A stretch of 51,035 bases of DNA from Rhodospirillales bacterium (lineage in GTDB: Bacteria; Pseudomonadota; Alphaproteobacteria; Rhodospirillales; Shumkoniaceae), in the NCBI GenBank assembly GCA_028281785.1, contig JANQJG010000085.1, forward strand, positions 1-51,035, written 5' to 3'. Positions 19,281 through 27,692 of this stretch are shown here, piece by piece. Under the pieces are notes generated by a model. The model made no database searches. It had not been told where the DNA came from and worked only from the letters and a program-made list of their open reading frames with translations. Positions within the stretch are counted from its first letter, which is position 1. Every line of letters begins with the position of its first letter. The position numbers and the translations under genes are program-made.

Positions 19281-20867
19281 ATGTCGCTCATCGTGGTCGT
19301 CGACGACCGGCAGACCAACCGAAATATCATGAAACGGCTCGCCAAGTCTGTTGAGCCTGAAGCCGAAGTGCAGGCCTACAGCGACCCGCGCGAGGCGCTC
19401 GAGTGGATGGTCGACAAGGATGTCGACCTGTTGATCACCGATTACAAGATGCCGGCGATGAACGGCGCCGAATTCGTGAAGGAATGCCGCCGGCGCCTGA
19501 AATGCTTCGACCTGCCGATCGTCGTTATCACCGCATACGAGGATCGGGACTTTCGCTACCGATCGCTTGAGGCGGGCGCGACCGATTTCCTGCTCAGCCC
19601 GATCGACCACCACGAGTTCCGGGCCCGGGCCCTCAATCTCCTGACCATGTGGCGGCAAAAGCAGATCATCAAGGAGCGCGCCTATTCGCTCGAGCGCGAG
19701 CTCAAGGAGGCCAACGACCAGCACGCCGAAGCGCTTCGAAAAAGCGAACAGAAGCTGAGGAATGTCATCAACACGATCCCCGCTCTCGTCAGCGCCACCG
19801 ACAATGAGGATCACTGCGTCTTCCTCAACAACTACCATGAGCAGATATTCGACATCGAGTGGCAGGGCGCGGTCGGCAAGTCGAAGAGCGATCTCTTCGG
19901 TAGCCAGTATGGCGAGCGGCAAAGGCGACTCGATCAGAGGGTCTTCGCCACCGGCCAGATCCTGCGCGGCTATGAGGAGAAACTGGTCGACCGCGACGGC
20001 GAGAGCCGCCTGTTCCTGACCACCAAGGCGCCCCTTCACGACGGTTCGGGGGGCGTCGAGCTGGTGGTCACCGTCTCGCTCGACATCACCGACCGCGACC
20101 GGGCGGAGAACGACGCGCGCCGCCTCGAATCGGAACTTGCCCATGTGTCGCGCCTGAGCTCCATGGGCGAGATGGCGGCGGGCTTTGCCCATGAGCTCAA
20201 TCAGCCGCTGACGGCGATTTCCAATTACGCGCAAGGCTCCCTCCGGCGGCTTCGGTCGGAACGCGTGACGCCGCCCGAGCTGCAACGGGTGATGGAGCTC
20301 ATCGCCGACCAGGCACAGCGGGCGGGCGATATCATTCGGCGCATTCGAAGATTCGTTCAGAAAGAGGATACCCAGAAACAGGGTATCGACCTGAACTCCG
20401 CCATCCGAGAGACGGCGGCGCTGCTGAGCGGCGAGGCCCTTCGCCACGAGGTGGATGTCGCCCTCGAACTCGCCGACGACCTCCCGGACGTGATGGGGGA
20501 CACGATCCAGGTCCAACAGGTCATCCTCAACCTCGCGCGGAACAGCTTCGAGGCGATGAGCGAGGCCGGCTCGGAAGCCCGCCGGCTCATCATCCGCACC
20601 GCGCGGCGGGACGCCCAGAACATCGAGGTGATGGTCGCCGATACCGGGCCGGGCATTCCCGAGGAAGTCAGCGAGCATATCTTCCTGCCCTTCTTCACGA
20701 CCAAGTCGGGCGGCATGGGAATGGGGCTTTCGATTTGCCGTTCGATCATCGAGGCCCATGGCGGAAAGCTCGCGGTGGCGAGCAACGGGTCGAGCGGAAC
20801 CGCCGCCCGTTTCACGCTGCCCATCGCCTGGGACATCGCGGACGGCGCTCGGGTCGCGCCGGGCTGA
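19281..20867 (+). CDS. RpfG-type receiver fused to PAS and histidine kinase
   Basis: The 528-residue protein starts with a receiver (VVVDDRQTNRN; phospho-acceptor Asp54 in ITDYKMPAMNG; DFLLSPI). This receiver and the helical linker after it (RAYSLERELKEAND) resemble RpfG. RpfG would continue into an HD-GYP cyclic-di-GMP phosphodiesterase; this protein instead has a PAS-like domain (about 160-265), a HisKA domain with His304 in AHELNQPLTAISNYAQG, and a HATPase (NLARNSFEAM; DTGPGIPEE; GGMGMGLSICRSI). It has no transmembrane segment, so it is a cytoplasmic kinase probably switched by phosphotransfer from the RpfC-like Hpt or receiver. Its own target regulator is not evident beside it. The ATG at 19281 has GGAG seven to eight bases upstream. 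Confidence 0.85.
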   Translation: MSLIVVVDDRQTNRNIMKRLAKSVEPEAEVQAYSDPREALEWMVDKDVDLLITDYKMPAMNGAEFVKECRRRLKCFDLPIVVITAYEDRDFRYRSLEAGATDFLLSPIDHHEFRARALNLLTMWRQKQIIKERAYSLERELKEANDQHAEALRKSEQKLRNVINTIPALVSATDNEDHCVFLNNYHEQIFDIEWQGAVGKSKSDLFGSQYGERQRRLDQRVFATGQILRGYEEKLVDRDGESRLFLTTKAPLHDGSGGVELVVTVSLDITDRDRAENDARRLESELAHVSRLSSMGEMAAGFAHELNQPLTAISNYAQGSLRRLRSERVTPPELQRVMELIADQAQRAGDIIRRIRRFVQKEDTQKQGIDLNSAIRETAALLSGEALRHEVDVALELADDLPDVMGDTIQVQQVILNLARNSFEAMSEAGSEARRLIIRTARRDAQNIEVMVADTGPGIPEEVSEHIFLPFFTTKSGGMGMGLSICRSIIEAHGGKLAVASNGSSGTAARFTLPIAWDIADGARVAPG

Positions 20868-21026
20868 ACCTACCTCCGTCCAACTCGCCGCCGGCGCGCC
20901 CGACGCGCGTCGGCCGGGACAGATCCGCGGCAATGCCGGATTGCCGAGCCGTCGGTAGCGATGATATGCCATCCTTGCCGACCGCACAGCAATCGACCTC
21001 ATAACATAATGCTTCAGGAGGGCAAG

Positions 21027-21791
21027 GTGGCCAAAGATCCGTCTCGAAAACGCGCCATTCTCGTGACAGGTTCGGGGAGCGGCATCGGCGCGGCAATCGT
21101 GCGGCGGCTGGCCGCGCCCGGGATCTCGATCCTCGTCCATGCGTTGAGCAACGAGACCGGCTGCCGGCGGGTGGCGGAGGACGCCCGGACCAAGGGCGCG
21201 GAGGCCGTGGTAACGCTTGGCGACCTCGCCGAGCCGAGCGTGGCCGAGGGCCTGATCGACCGGGCGGTCGATGCGTTCGGCGGGCTCGACGTGCTCATCG
21301 CCAATGCCGGATTCCCGGAGCTTCGGGTCTTCGGCGAGCTCGATCGGGAGGGGCTCGAAACCTGCCATCGAGTGATGACGGCCGGCTTCTTCCACATGGC
21401 GACACGCGCGATCCCGCACCTCAAGGAGGCCCGGGACGGCCGGGTGATCGCGATCAGCACCCTCAACGCGCATCTGTTCCGCTCGACCTATCCGGTCTAT
21501 CCGGCTTCGGCGGCGGCCAAGGCCGGCCTCGAGGCGCTGGCGCGGTCGCTGGCCATGCAGCTCGCGCCCCATGGCGTCACCGTCAACTGCGTGGCGCCGG
21601 GGCTGATCGAGAAGGAGGCGGATACGGTGCAGTTCTACAGCGCCGAAGAGATGGCGCCGATGGTCGCCCAGGTGCCGCTCGGACGGGTCGGGCGGACCGA
21701 CGAGGTGGCGGCGATGGTCGCCTTTCTCGCAGGCCCGGACGCCGGCTACGTGACCGGGCAGGTGATCCACGTCAATGGCGGGATCGTGTGA
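21027..21791 (+). CDS. Short-chain dehydrogenase/reductase with interrupted YxxxK motif
   Basis: The 254-residue SDR has the classical cofactor motif (VTGSGSGIGAAI), the NAG motif (ANAGFPE), the active-site serine strand (VIAIST) and the C-terminal GGI. The catalytic Tyr-x3-Lys is abnormal: it reads YPAS-AAA-K (158-165), that is, the usual YPASK with three alanines (codons gcg gcg gcc, 21510-21518) inserted before Lys165. Tyr-x6-Lys spacing otherwise occurs in enoyl-ACP reductases such as FabI and FabL. Activity is therefore uncertain. The GTG at 21027 with AGGAGGG upstream is chosen over an ATG at 21009. The MaoC gene follows directly, suggesting a two-gene operon in acyl chain metabolism. 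Confidence 0.8.
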   Translation: MAKDPSRKRAILVTGSGSGIGAAIVRRLAAPGISILVHALSNETGCRRVAEDARTKGAEAVVTLGDLAEPSVAEGLIDRAVDAFGGLDVLIANAGFPELRVFGELDREGLETCHRVMTAGFFHMATRAIPHLKEARDGRVIAISTLNAHLFRSTYPVYPASAAAKAGLEALARSLAMQLAPHGVTVNCVAPGLIEKEADTVQFYSAEEMAPMVAQVPLGRVGRTDEVAAMVAFLAGPDAGYVTGQVIHVNGGIV

Positions 21792-21838
21792 GGCCGGCCG
21801 CGATCGGGGAAGAAGGGTCGGAAGAGGAGGCTTTTGGG

Positions 21839-22276
21839 GTGGTGGATTTCGGCGTCCAGGTCGGGGAGGCAGCCCGCTTCGCGAAGACCGTGGGCGAGAC
21901 GGACGTCTATCTGTTCGCCGGGCTGTCCGGGGACTTCGCCCCCAACCATGTCAACGAGGAGTACATGAAGGCCACGGCCTTCGGCCGCCGCATGGCCCAT
22001 GGGGGGCTGCTGCTCGCCTTTGCGTCCACGGCCTCGACGATCATCGCCGGGAAGTCATTGAAGAAGGACCCGGACTACTACCCGGTCTCGGTCGGCTATG
22101 ACCGGATACGCTTTCTCAAGCCGGTCTTCATCGGCGACACGGTCACCGTCACCTATACGGTGGTCGAGCTTGTGCCCGACCGGGAGCGCGCCCGCTCCAG
22201 GATCGAGATCCACAACCAGCGTGACGAGCTGGTCATGGTCGGCGAGCACATCCTGCAATGGGTGAGATCGCCGTGA
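21839..22276 (+). CDS. MaoC-like (R)-specific enoyl-CoA hydratase
   Basis: The 145-residue hot-dog-fold protein carries the hydratase-2 signature GDFAPNHV (Asp32, His37). The Asp-His pair normally hydrates trans-2-enoyl-CoA to (R)-3-hydroxyacyl-CoA or runs the reverse; the consensus Asn is Ala here. AFGRRMAHGGLL and VSVGYDRIRFLKPVFIGD are also typical. The GTG at 21839 has AGGAGG with 8-nt spacing; a GTG at 21788 would overlap the SDR stop and add 17 acidic residues. Paired with the SDR, it suggests work on 3-hydroxyacyl or 3-oxoacyl thioesters. Whether this feeds the DSF system upstream is only an inference. Confidence 0.8.
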   Translation: MVDFGVQVGEAARFAKTVGETDVYLFAGLSGDFAPNHVNEEYMKATAFGRRMAHGGLLLAFASTASTIIAGKSLKKDPDYYPVSVGYDRIRFLKPVFIGDTVTVTYTVVELVPDRERARSRIEIHNQRDELVMVGEHILQWVRSP

Positions 22277-22404
22277 TATCGGTTCCGTGCCTGTTTCCAC
22301 GGTAACGGACAGGTATCCTTTCGGCGCGGCCGACCGGCCCTGGCAGTGCCACAGGACGGAAACTGTGCGTGACCGAGGCCAGCCGGTCGTTGTAGCCCTT
22401 TGCC

Positions 22405-22857
22405 ATGCGAAAAAGACCTTCGGCTCGCCTCCTGGTTCTTGATCCCAAGAACCGCGTTTTGCTGTTCCACTTCGTGTTTCAAGAAGGGGCGCTGGCCGGC
22501 AAGGAGTACTGGGCGACTCCCGGGGGAGCGCTCGAGCAGGGTGAGAGTTTCACGGATGCCGCGAAACGGGAATTGCGGGAAGAAACCGGCATTTCCGCAC
22601 CGATTGGTGGGCAGGTGCTCCAGAGAAAGGCAACCTTTCCCACCCCGGATGGCGAGTACGTTGAAGCGGATGAGCGATACTTCCTCGTCAGGGCGGCCGA
22701 CGACCATGTCGATGAGCGTGGCCAAGGCCCGTTGGAACGTCACTACATGAAAAGTTTCCGTTGGTGGTCGCTCGAGGAACTCGCCGCCACGTCCGACACC
22801 GTGTTCCCGGACGGGTTGGCCGCACTACTCAAGGCACAGCTATCCTCGGAAGCATGA
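22405..22857 (+). CDS. Nudix hydrolase
   Basis: The 150-residue protein has a full Nudix box (GGALEQGESF... RELREETGI, about 45-67) with all the consensus glutamates for Mg binding. Such enzymes hydrolyse nucleoside diphosphates linked to another group; the substrate cannot be told from sequence. The C-terminal WWSLEELA and final helix are typical of the family. It is a single gene. The spacer before it contains an inverted repeat CGACCGGC (22331) / GCCGGTCG (22382). A 133-bp mobile-like element begins four bases after its stop. Confidence 0.88.
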   Translation: MRKRPSARLLVLDPKNRVLLFHFVFQEGALAGKEYWATPGGALEQGESFTDAAKRELREETGISAPIGGQVLQRKATFPTPDGEYVEADERYFLVRAADDHVDERGQGPLERHYMKSFRWWSLEELAATSDTVFPDGLAALLKAQLSSEA

Positions 22858-22861
22858 TGCT

Positions 22862-22994
22862 CTAGTGTCCCGATCGCGAGATTCGTTACATTGAATCTCG
22901 CGTGAATCGGCACACTAACTTGTTGATTCTATTGTGATTCAACTTCCGAAGTTCGGCATACATAATGTGCCGAACTTCGGAACCATCACACTAG
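22862..22994. mobile_element. 133-bp three-hairpin MITE-like element, copy 1
   Basis: The element begins CTAGTGTCCCGAT and ends CCATCACACTAG, giving 7-bp terminal inverted repeats. Internally it has a CGCGAGATTC/GAATCTCGCG hairpin and a 15-bp stem TTCCGAAGTTCGGCA / TGCCGAACTTCGGAA. Copies of identical length are at 41555 and 50808. No protein is coded. The CTAG ends would fit a TA-type target. Confidence 0.8.
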
Positions 22995-23156
22995 GGCCTG
23001 CGGACAGTTACCGCATTAATCTGGTTCGAACCGAATCCAACCCCCGATCTTCCGACATCCCTCGCGGCCTCTTGAACAGATCGTGGGTTTACGGGCCGCT
23101 GTTTCGATCCCAATTTGATGGTCAAAATCTGAGATTCCGCTGCGAGGGAGGTGTTC

Positions 23157-23654
23157 ATGCTCACGCGACGATCCTTGATCCAGGGCCTTTCCGTCCTTGG
23201 CGGCGCGGGTGGCTTTGGCGTACTCACCCGCGTGCCCGCTGTGGCGGCAACATCCTCCGAGACTTTCGAAATCGTCCGCACGGAAGAGGAATGGAAGCGC
23301 CTGCTGACCCCGGAGGAATATTGGATCCTGCGCGACCATGGAACCGAACGGCCGGGGTCGAGCCCGCTCAACGATGAGCACCGCAAGGGGACGTTTGCGT
23401 GCGCCGGCTGCGATCTGCCGCTGTTTCGCTCGGAAACCAAATACGACAGCGGCACGGGATGGCCGAGCTTCCACACGCCCATCGAGGGCGCGGTCGGGAC
23501 GCGCGAGGACCGGACCCTCTTCTTCATGGTCCGGACCGAGGTCCATTGCGCGCGCTGCGGCGGCCATCTCGGCCATGTGTTCGGGGACGGCCCGCCGCCG
23601 ACGGGCCAGCGCTATTGCATCAACGGCATCGCGCTCGACTTCCAGCCGGATTGA
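23157..23654 (+). CDS. msrB: Tat-exported peptide methionine-(R)-sulfoxide reductase
   Basis: The 165-residue protein has a Tat-type signal (TRRSLIQG, then a Gly/Ala-rich hydrophobic stretch ending AVAA). The MsrB domain reduces methionine-R-sulfoxide in proteins. Zn-binding pairs CAGC and CARC, the GTGWPSF motif, HCARCGGHLGHVF and the catalytic cysteine in RYCINGIALDF are all present. Export implies repair of periplasmic proteins; no msrA or redox partner is adjacent. The ATG at 23157 has GGGAGG six bases upstream. The 23655-23890 spacer behind it shows no gene or clear terminator. Confidence 0.92.
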   Translation: MLTRRSLIQGLSVLGGAGGFGVLTRVPAVAATSSETFEIVRTEEEWKRLLTPEEYWILRDHGTERPGSSPLNDEHRKGTFACAGCDLPLFRSETKYDSGTGWPSFHTPIEGAVGTREDRTLFFMVRTEVHCARCGGHLGHVFGDGPPPTGQRYCINGIALDFQPD

Positions 23655-23890
23655 GCTTTCCGTGAAAATAAGTCCTTCGCTTCGCGTGGTGTATTTTTTT
23701 CAATGTTAGCAAGGTGAATTGGGGCTTGGAGCTGCCTGGCGCCCCCATTTCAGGTGTCGCCAAATCGCAAGCGTTCGGACTGAACAGCCGTAAGAAAGCC
23801 TCTCAGCTCGCGATTTGAGATCCATCTGATCCGGCCACCCTCCCGTGAGACGGGGGACTCGGGACTATTTCACGATCAACGATTAAGCGG

Positions 23891-24283
23891 CTATTTCTGG
23901 ACGAGCTTTCCGTTCTCCTGGCGGAAGAAGGTGCCCTTGGGCGCGCTCTTCAGAATCTGCTTGGCGTAGACCCGCGCAACCTGGTCGGCCTGGACGCCTT
24001 GCTCGCTCGCCCGTTTCCGGTAGATGGCGCGCCGCTCTGCATTGACCTTGTCGACCTGGGCCTTGACGGCAGCGGGCGCGTTGCCTTGCCGAACCTCGAC
24101 ATAGCCGTCGAAGCGCTCGGCCACGACGCCCTGCGCCCTGAGTTGGTCAAGAGACTGGGCCAGAGCCGGCGACGGCGCACATAGGACGCCGAGTGCCGCC
24201 ATCAAGACAAGGAAAGCCGCCAGGGTTTCGAGTCGCATGCGTTGGATCATGATCGTCACCTGCCCAAATCCTTTAAAAGACAT
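23891..24283 (-). CDS. ydbL: YdbL-family periplasmic protein (DUF1318)
   Basis: The 130-residue protein has a signal peptide (LAAFLVLMAALGVLCAP..., cleavage after ALAQ) and a YdbL-type mature part (LDQLRAQGVVAERFDGY; helix-rich; ending in KGTFFRQENGKLVQK). It is the last gene of a ydbH-ynbE-ydbL operon. In E. coli this trio acts with AsmA-like YdbH in moving phospholipids between membranes. The ATG at 24283 has GAGGAG with proper spacing and overlaps the ynbE stop by 11 nt; ATG 24250 is an alternative. Confidence 0.85.
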   Translation of the reverse strand: MSFKGFGQVTIMIQRMRLETLAAFLVLMAALGVLCAPSPALAQSLDQLRAQGVVAERFDGYVEVRQGNAPAAVKAQVDKVNAERRAIYRKRASEQGVQADQVARVYAKQILKSAPKGTFFRQENGKLVQK

Positions 24284-24518
24284 CGGGATTCTCCTCGATG
24301 TCCTCTTGTGCCGTCTCTTCGAGCTTCACCCGGACATCCGCGTCCAGCTTGATGTTGAGGTTGATGGTGATCGGCTCTTGCGGAGCCGCCACCTCGACCC
24401 TGGGGGTGCAGGCGCCAGCGAGCGCGAGCACCAACAGCACGGGTATCGCCCGACCGCCCAACGGCGCCAAGCCTTGCCAGATCCACACGCCCCTACACTC
24501 CCGGTTCCGTTTCGTCAC
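24273..24518 (-). CDS. ynbE: YnbE-like lipoprotein
   Basis: The 81-residue precursor has a lipobox LALAGAC with Cys37 as the lipidated residue, then a short mature domain with VEVAAPQEPITINLNIKLDADV, characteristic of YnbE. The start is GTG at 24518, with G-rich sequence upstream; the precise start is less sure. It lies between YdbH and YdbL. YnbE-type lipoproteins are thought to dock to the C-terminus of YdbH at the outer membrane. Confidence 0.82.
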   Translation of the reverse strand: MTKRNRECRGVWIWQGLAPLGGRAIPVLLVLALAGACTPRVEVAAPQEPITINLNIKLDADVRVKLEETAQEDIEENPDVF

Positions 24519-24582
24519 GCCCCCATTGTGGAGAATGCGAGGTTTTGGGGCAAGATCACACCGAAGTCATATGTAAGCGGGG

Positions 24583-27519
24583 TCAGTTGTCGCGCCGCAG
24601 GGTGCGTTCGAGGAGATCGGTCGACAGCTCGCGGCCGAGCTGCAAGGCGGTGATCAGGGGGGCCATATTTCCACTGACATTGATGTTGAAATGCAGGGGA
24701 CGGCCTTCGAGGACATCGGGGTTGTGGCCCTCCATGCGGATGGCGAGGGCCGCCTCGCCATCGCTGCCCGCGTTGATCCCGATGGAAAGCAGCTCATAGC
24801 GGAAGTCCTTCAACGCCTGAAGGACGAGGTCGACCTGGGAGGCCTGACCGGCCAGGGCCGCGTCGGCGGCCTCGGACTGGTAGCGGATGATCCCCGTACC
24901 CTGGGCGGCGAGCCGGCCGTCCTGAACGGCCACACCGCCGTCGGTGGTCGAGACGGGTAAGGTGCCCGAGACCACGCCCTCGCCGCTGAGCCCCTGAATG
25001 TTGAGGCCGTCGAGAAAACGCCGGAGATCGAGGTCCGTGATCCGGACCGGGACGGTCTCCCCGCTCTGGCCGGGCCGAAAGGTGGCGTCCGCGATGGCGA
25101 TCTCGCCGCCGGCCAGGCTGCCGGCGAAGCGATCGATCTTGAGGGTGGGCTCCTGACCGGGACGCGACGAGACACCAAAGGCGAGGGAGATATCCTCCAG
25201 GGGCAGGCCGGCGTCGATCCGCGCGATGGTCAGTCGCTGGCCGGGCGGCGTCCCCGGCGGGAGCAGCGACTCGAGGTTCAGACTGCCCGTGATGCCGTCC
25301 ACCTGGACGCCGGCGGCGCGGAAGGACAACCCGTCAAGCGAAAGACGGGCGCCGCTGGTGAGCTGGCCGCCGTCGAAGGTCAGGTTCGCGACGGCTTCCG
25401 CCTGTCCACCAACCTGCTCCAGCATGTTCAGAAGTGGGGAGAGGGCGGCGGGTTGAAGGCCATCGGGGCTGAAGGCTTGGGGGGGTAGGCGCGCGTCCAC
25501 GGCGATCCGGCCGCTCGGGAGGTCATAGCGGGCCTGCACGGGGAGGATGATGAAGGTGCCTTCGGGCGACAGCACGGCGTCGACCGTAACCGTGTCATCC
25601 TGGGTGGCGAACGTCGCGTCGAGGGACAGGGGCGTGAACCGCGCGACGTCCGCGAGGTCGCGCACCGGGCCGGCGGCAACGCGTCCGCTGAGCTGCCCGT
25701 TCGCGCCCAGGGTCGCTTCGCCGGTGACGGCCTCGACGGCGATTTGGTCCGGCTGGGAGAAGAAGGTGCCGCCGGACAAGGTCAGCGTGGCCCGTGGGTT
25801 TTCCCCCGGCGCTTGTTCGGCCGAGAGCTGGACCGCATCGAGTGTTGCAGTGATAGTTCGCTGTTCATCTCCGGCCTCGCCGATCCCGACGGCGGTCTCG
25901 GGAAGCCGGGCCGAGAGGTCGAGACGGAGCGTCCCGCCGGGGTCGCGGACCGCCTCCGCCCGGTCGATGCGTGCCGAAAGGGCGGCGGGAAGGGTAACCG
26001 CGTCGCCAACGGACGCGTCGCGGATCGTGATGTCGGACGGGGAGTCGAGAGTGAGTCGCGCTTCTTGGTCCCGTAACGTCGCCTTGACAGGAAGACTGGT
26101 CGATACGGAGCCGACCGTTACACCCTCCGCCAAGCGGCCGCCCGCGCGAAGATGCATAGCTAGATCCGCCGTGAGGTCCGTCGGAGTGCCGGCCAATGAC
26201 CCTTGCACAGAGGCCGCTTCAACCTGAAGACCGTCCCAGGCAAGCCCGGCCAGCGTGGCGTCGAGATCGCGAAGGCCGATGGTTTGGGGGGCAAAGTCGG
26301 CGGCGGTTGTCGCTTCGGCCCGAACCGACGCGGCAAAGTGCGTGGCGCCGGCTTGCACCCCCAGGGTCAGATCGCCGGAGGCGGCATAGCGTGGATCTTC
26401 TCCGTCGAAGGTGGCCGTTATGCCGCCCCCAGCGGCGATCTCCAGCCGTGCCGACTCGAAATCGGCGGCGAGATCGGCAAGGGGCGTCGGAAGCTCGCCC
26501 AGGTTCCAGGCCGTGATGTCGATCGTGTCGATCTCGACGATCGCGGGTTCCGCGAGTTCCATTCCCAGGCTCTCGGCGCCCGCCGAGGTCTCAACGCGGG
26601 CCGAGACGCGGGACGCGGAGAGCATGCCGGGGAAGTCGAAGCCGGCGACGTCGAGGCCGAGCGCGGCGGTCCAGCCGCGTGAACCGAGATAGGCGATAAC
26701 TTGTCTCGGCGTCCGAGGGAGATCGTCGAGTTCGAGGGAGCCGCCCGCGCGGAAATCCAGCGCGGCCCGCCCGGAAATCGGCACGTCGATCAACCGGCCA
26801 AAGGTTTCGGCACCGAGATCCAGATCGGCGTCGCCGGCAAGCGCGACATCCGGCTTCTGAGCGAGATCGCTGATATCCGCGTCCAAACGGACGGAACCAC
26901 CAGGCGTGGACAAGCCCAGGCTCGCCTGGAGCGCGCCCCGGCCGGGATCGAAATCGGCGGCGATCCCGCCTTGCCCGAGATCCACGCCGTCGAGGGACAG
27001 GTTGGAGATGCCGCCACGCAGAGCGACGAGATCGGCCCCCTCCGAGGGCCAGGACTGGACCTCGAGGTCGACCGACGCGACGGCCCGGCCTCGGGGGGTA
27101 ACCGCCTCGATACGGGCGTCCGCAACCTCCAGGAGGTCGAAGGGCAGGGCAACCCGTCCCGCCGGGCTGTCACCGCCTCGAGGCAGGGGAAGGGGCGGCC
27201 CGTCGCCCTCGAAGTCCAGGCGAACGGCGAGGCCGTCAATGGTCACGGACTCCATTCGCTGGTCGAGCAGCTCGTCGAGTTGGAAAGTGACGGTGAGACG
27301 CTGGGCGGAGATCGACGGCGCGAGACGAATCCCGGAGAAGACGGCCCGCGAGGTGGACAGGGCGTCCACGTTCAGCGAGGCATCGGGATACCCCCGCGCC
27401 GCGAGGAGCCTTACGAGGACGGTTTCGAGGAGGGCGTGGCGGGCCACCCCCGCCGCCACGATCAGCAAGACCGGGAGAACGCCGAGCCAGATCAGAATGC
27501 GCCGAGCCCTCGAAGCCAA
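24583..27519 (-). CDS. ydbH: YdbH-like AsmA-family lipid transport protein
   Basis: This 978-residue protein has a single N-terminal transmembrane segment (ILIWLGVLPVLLIVAAGVA) and a long repetitive beta-strand region rich in alternating hydrophobic residues. That is typical of AsmA/TamB/YdbH bridge proteins carrying phospholipids from inner to outer membrane. Late motifs such as GGEIAIADATFRPG and the end EGHNPDVLEGRPLHFNINVSGN match the YdbH (dicarboxylate transport annotation, DUF748-like) C-terminus. The order ydbH-ynbE-ydbL is conserved. The start is uncertain: TTG at 27519 fits the transmembrane start, while an upstream extension to 27708 would overlap the divergent dehydrogenase promoter. 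Confidence 0.8.
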   Translation of the reverse strand: MASRARRILIWLGVLPVLLIVAAGVARHALLETVLVRLLAARGYPDASLNVDALSTSRAVFSGIRLAPSISAQRLTVTFQLDELLDQRMESVTIDGLAVRLDFEGDGPPLPLPRGGDSPAGRVALPFDLLEVADARIEAVTPRGRAVASVDLEVQSWPSEGADLVALRGGISNLSLDGVDLGQGGIAADFDPGRGALQASLGLSTPGGSVRLDADISDLAQKPDVALAGDADLDLGAETFGRLIDVPISGRAALDFRAGGSLELDDLPRTPRQVIAYLGSRGWTAALGLDVAGFDFPGMLSASRVSARVETSAGAESLGMELAEPAIVEIDTIDITAWNLGELPTPLADLAADFESARLEIAAGGGITATFDGEDPRYAASGDLTLGVQAGATHFAASVRAEATTAADFAPQTIGLRDLDATLAGLAWDGLQVEAASVQGSLAGTPTDLTADLAMHLRAGGRLAEGVTVGSVSTSLPVKATLRDQEARLTLDSPSDITIRDASVGDAVTLPAALSARIDRAEAVRDPGGTLRLDLSARLPETAVGIGEAGDEQRTITATLDAVQLSAEQAPGENPRATLTLSGGTFFSQPDQIAVEAVTGEATLGANGQLSGRVAAGPVRDLADVARFTPLSLDATFATQDDTVTVDAVLSPEGTFIILPVQARYDLPSGRIAVDARLPPQAFSPDGLQPAALSPLLNMLEQVGGQAEAVANLTFDGGQLTSGARLSLDGLSFRAAGVQVDGITGSLNLESLLPPGTPPGQRLTIARIDAGLPLEDISLAFGVSSRPGQEPTLKIDRFAGSLAGGEIAIADATFRPGQSGETVPVRITDLDLRRFLDGLNIQGLSGEGVVSGTLPVSTTDGGVAVQDGRLAAQGTGIIRYQSEAADAALAGQASQVDLVLQALKDFRYELLSIGINAGSDGEAALAIRMEGHNPDVLEGRPLHFNINVSGNMAPLITALQLGRELSTDLLERTLRRDN

Positions 27520-27692
27520 GACTGGGTTCCCGCCGTGATGCTTCTGGTGAATATGGATCCTACGTTGTCCCGACGCGCTTTGAGACGCAAGAGGCCATGC
27601 GGTCAGCGGTCTGCCGGAACACGGTTGCCCCGGCCGGCATGCTTGGCGAATAATCCCCGGCGCCGGAAAAACCATTGGGAGGAATGCAAGAA

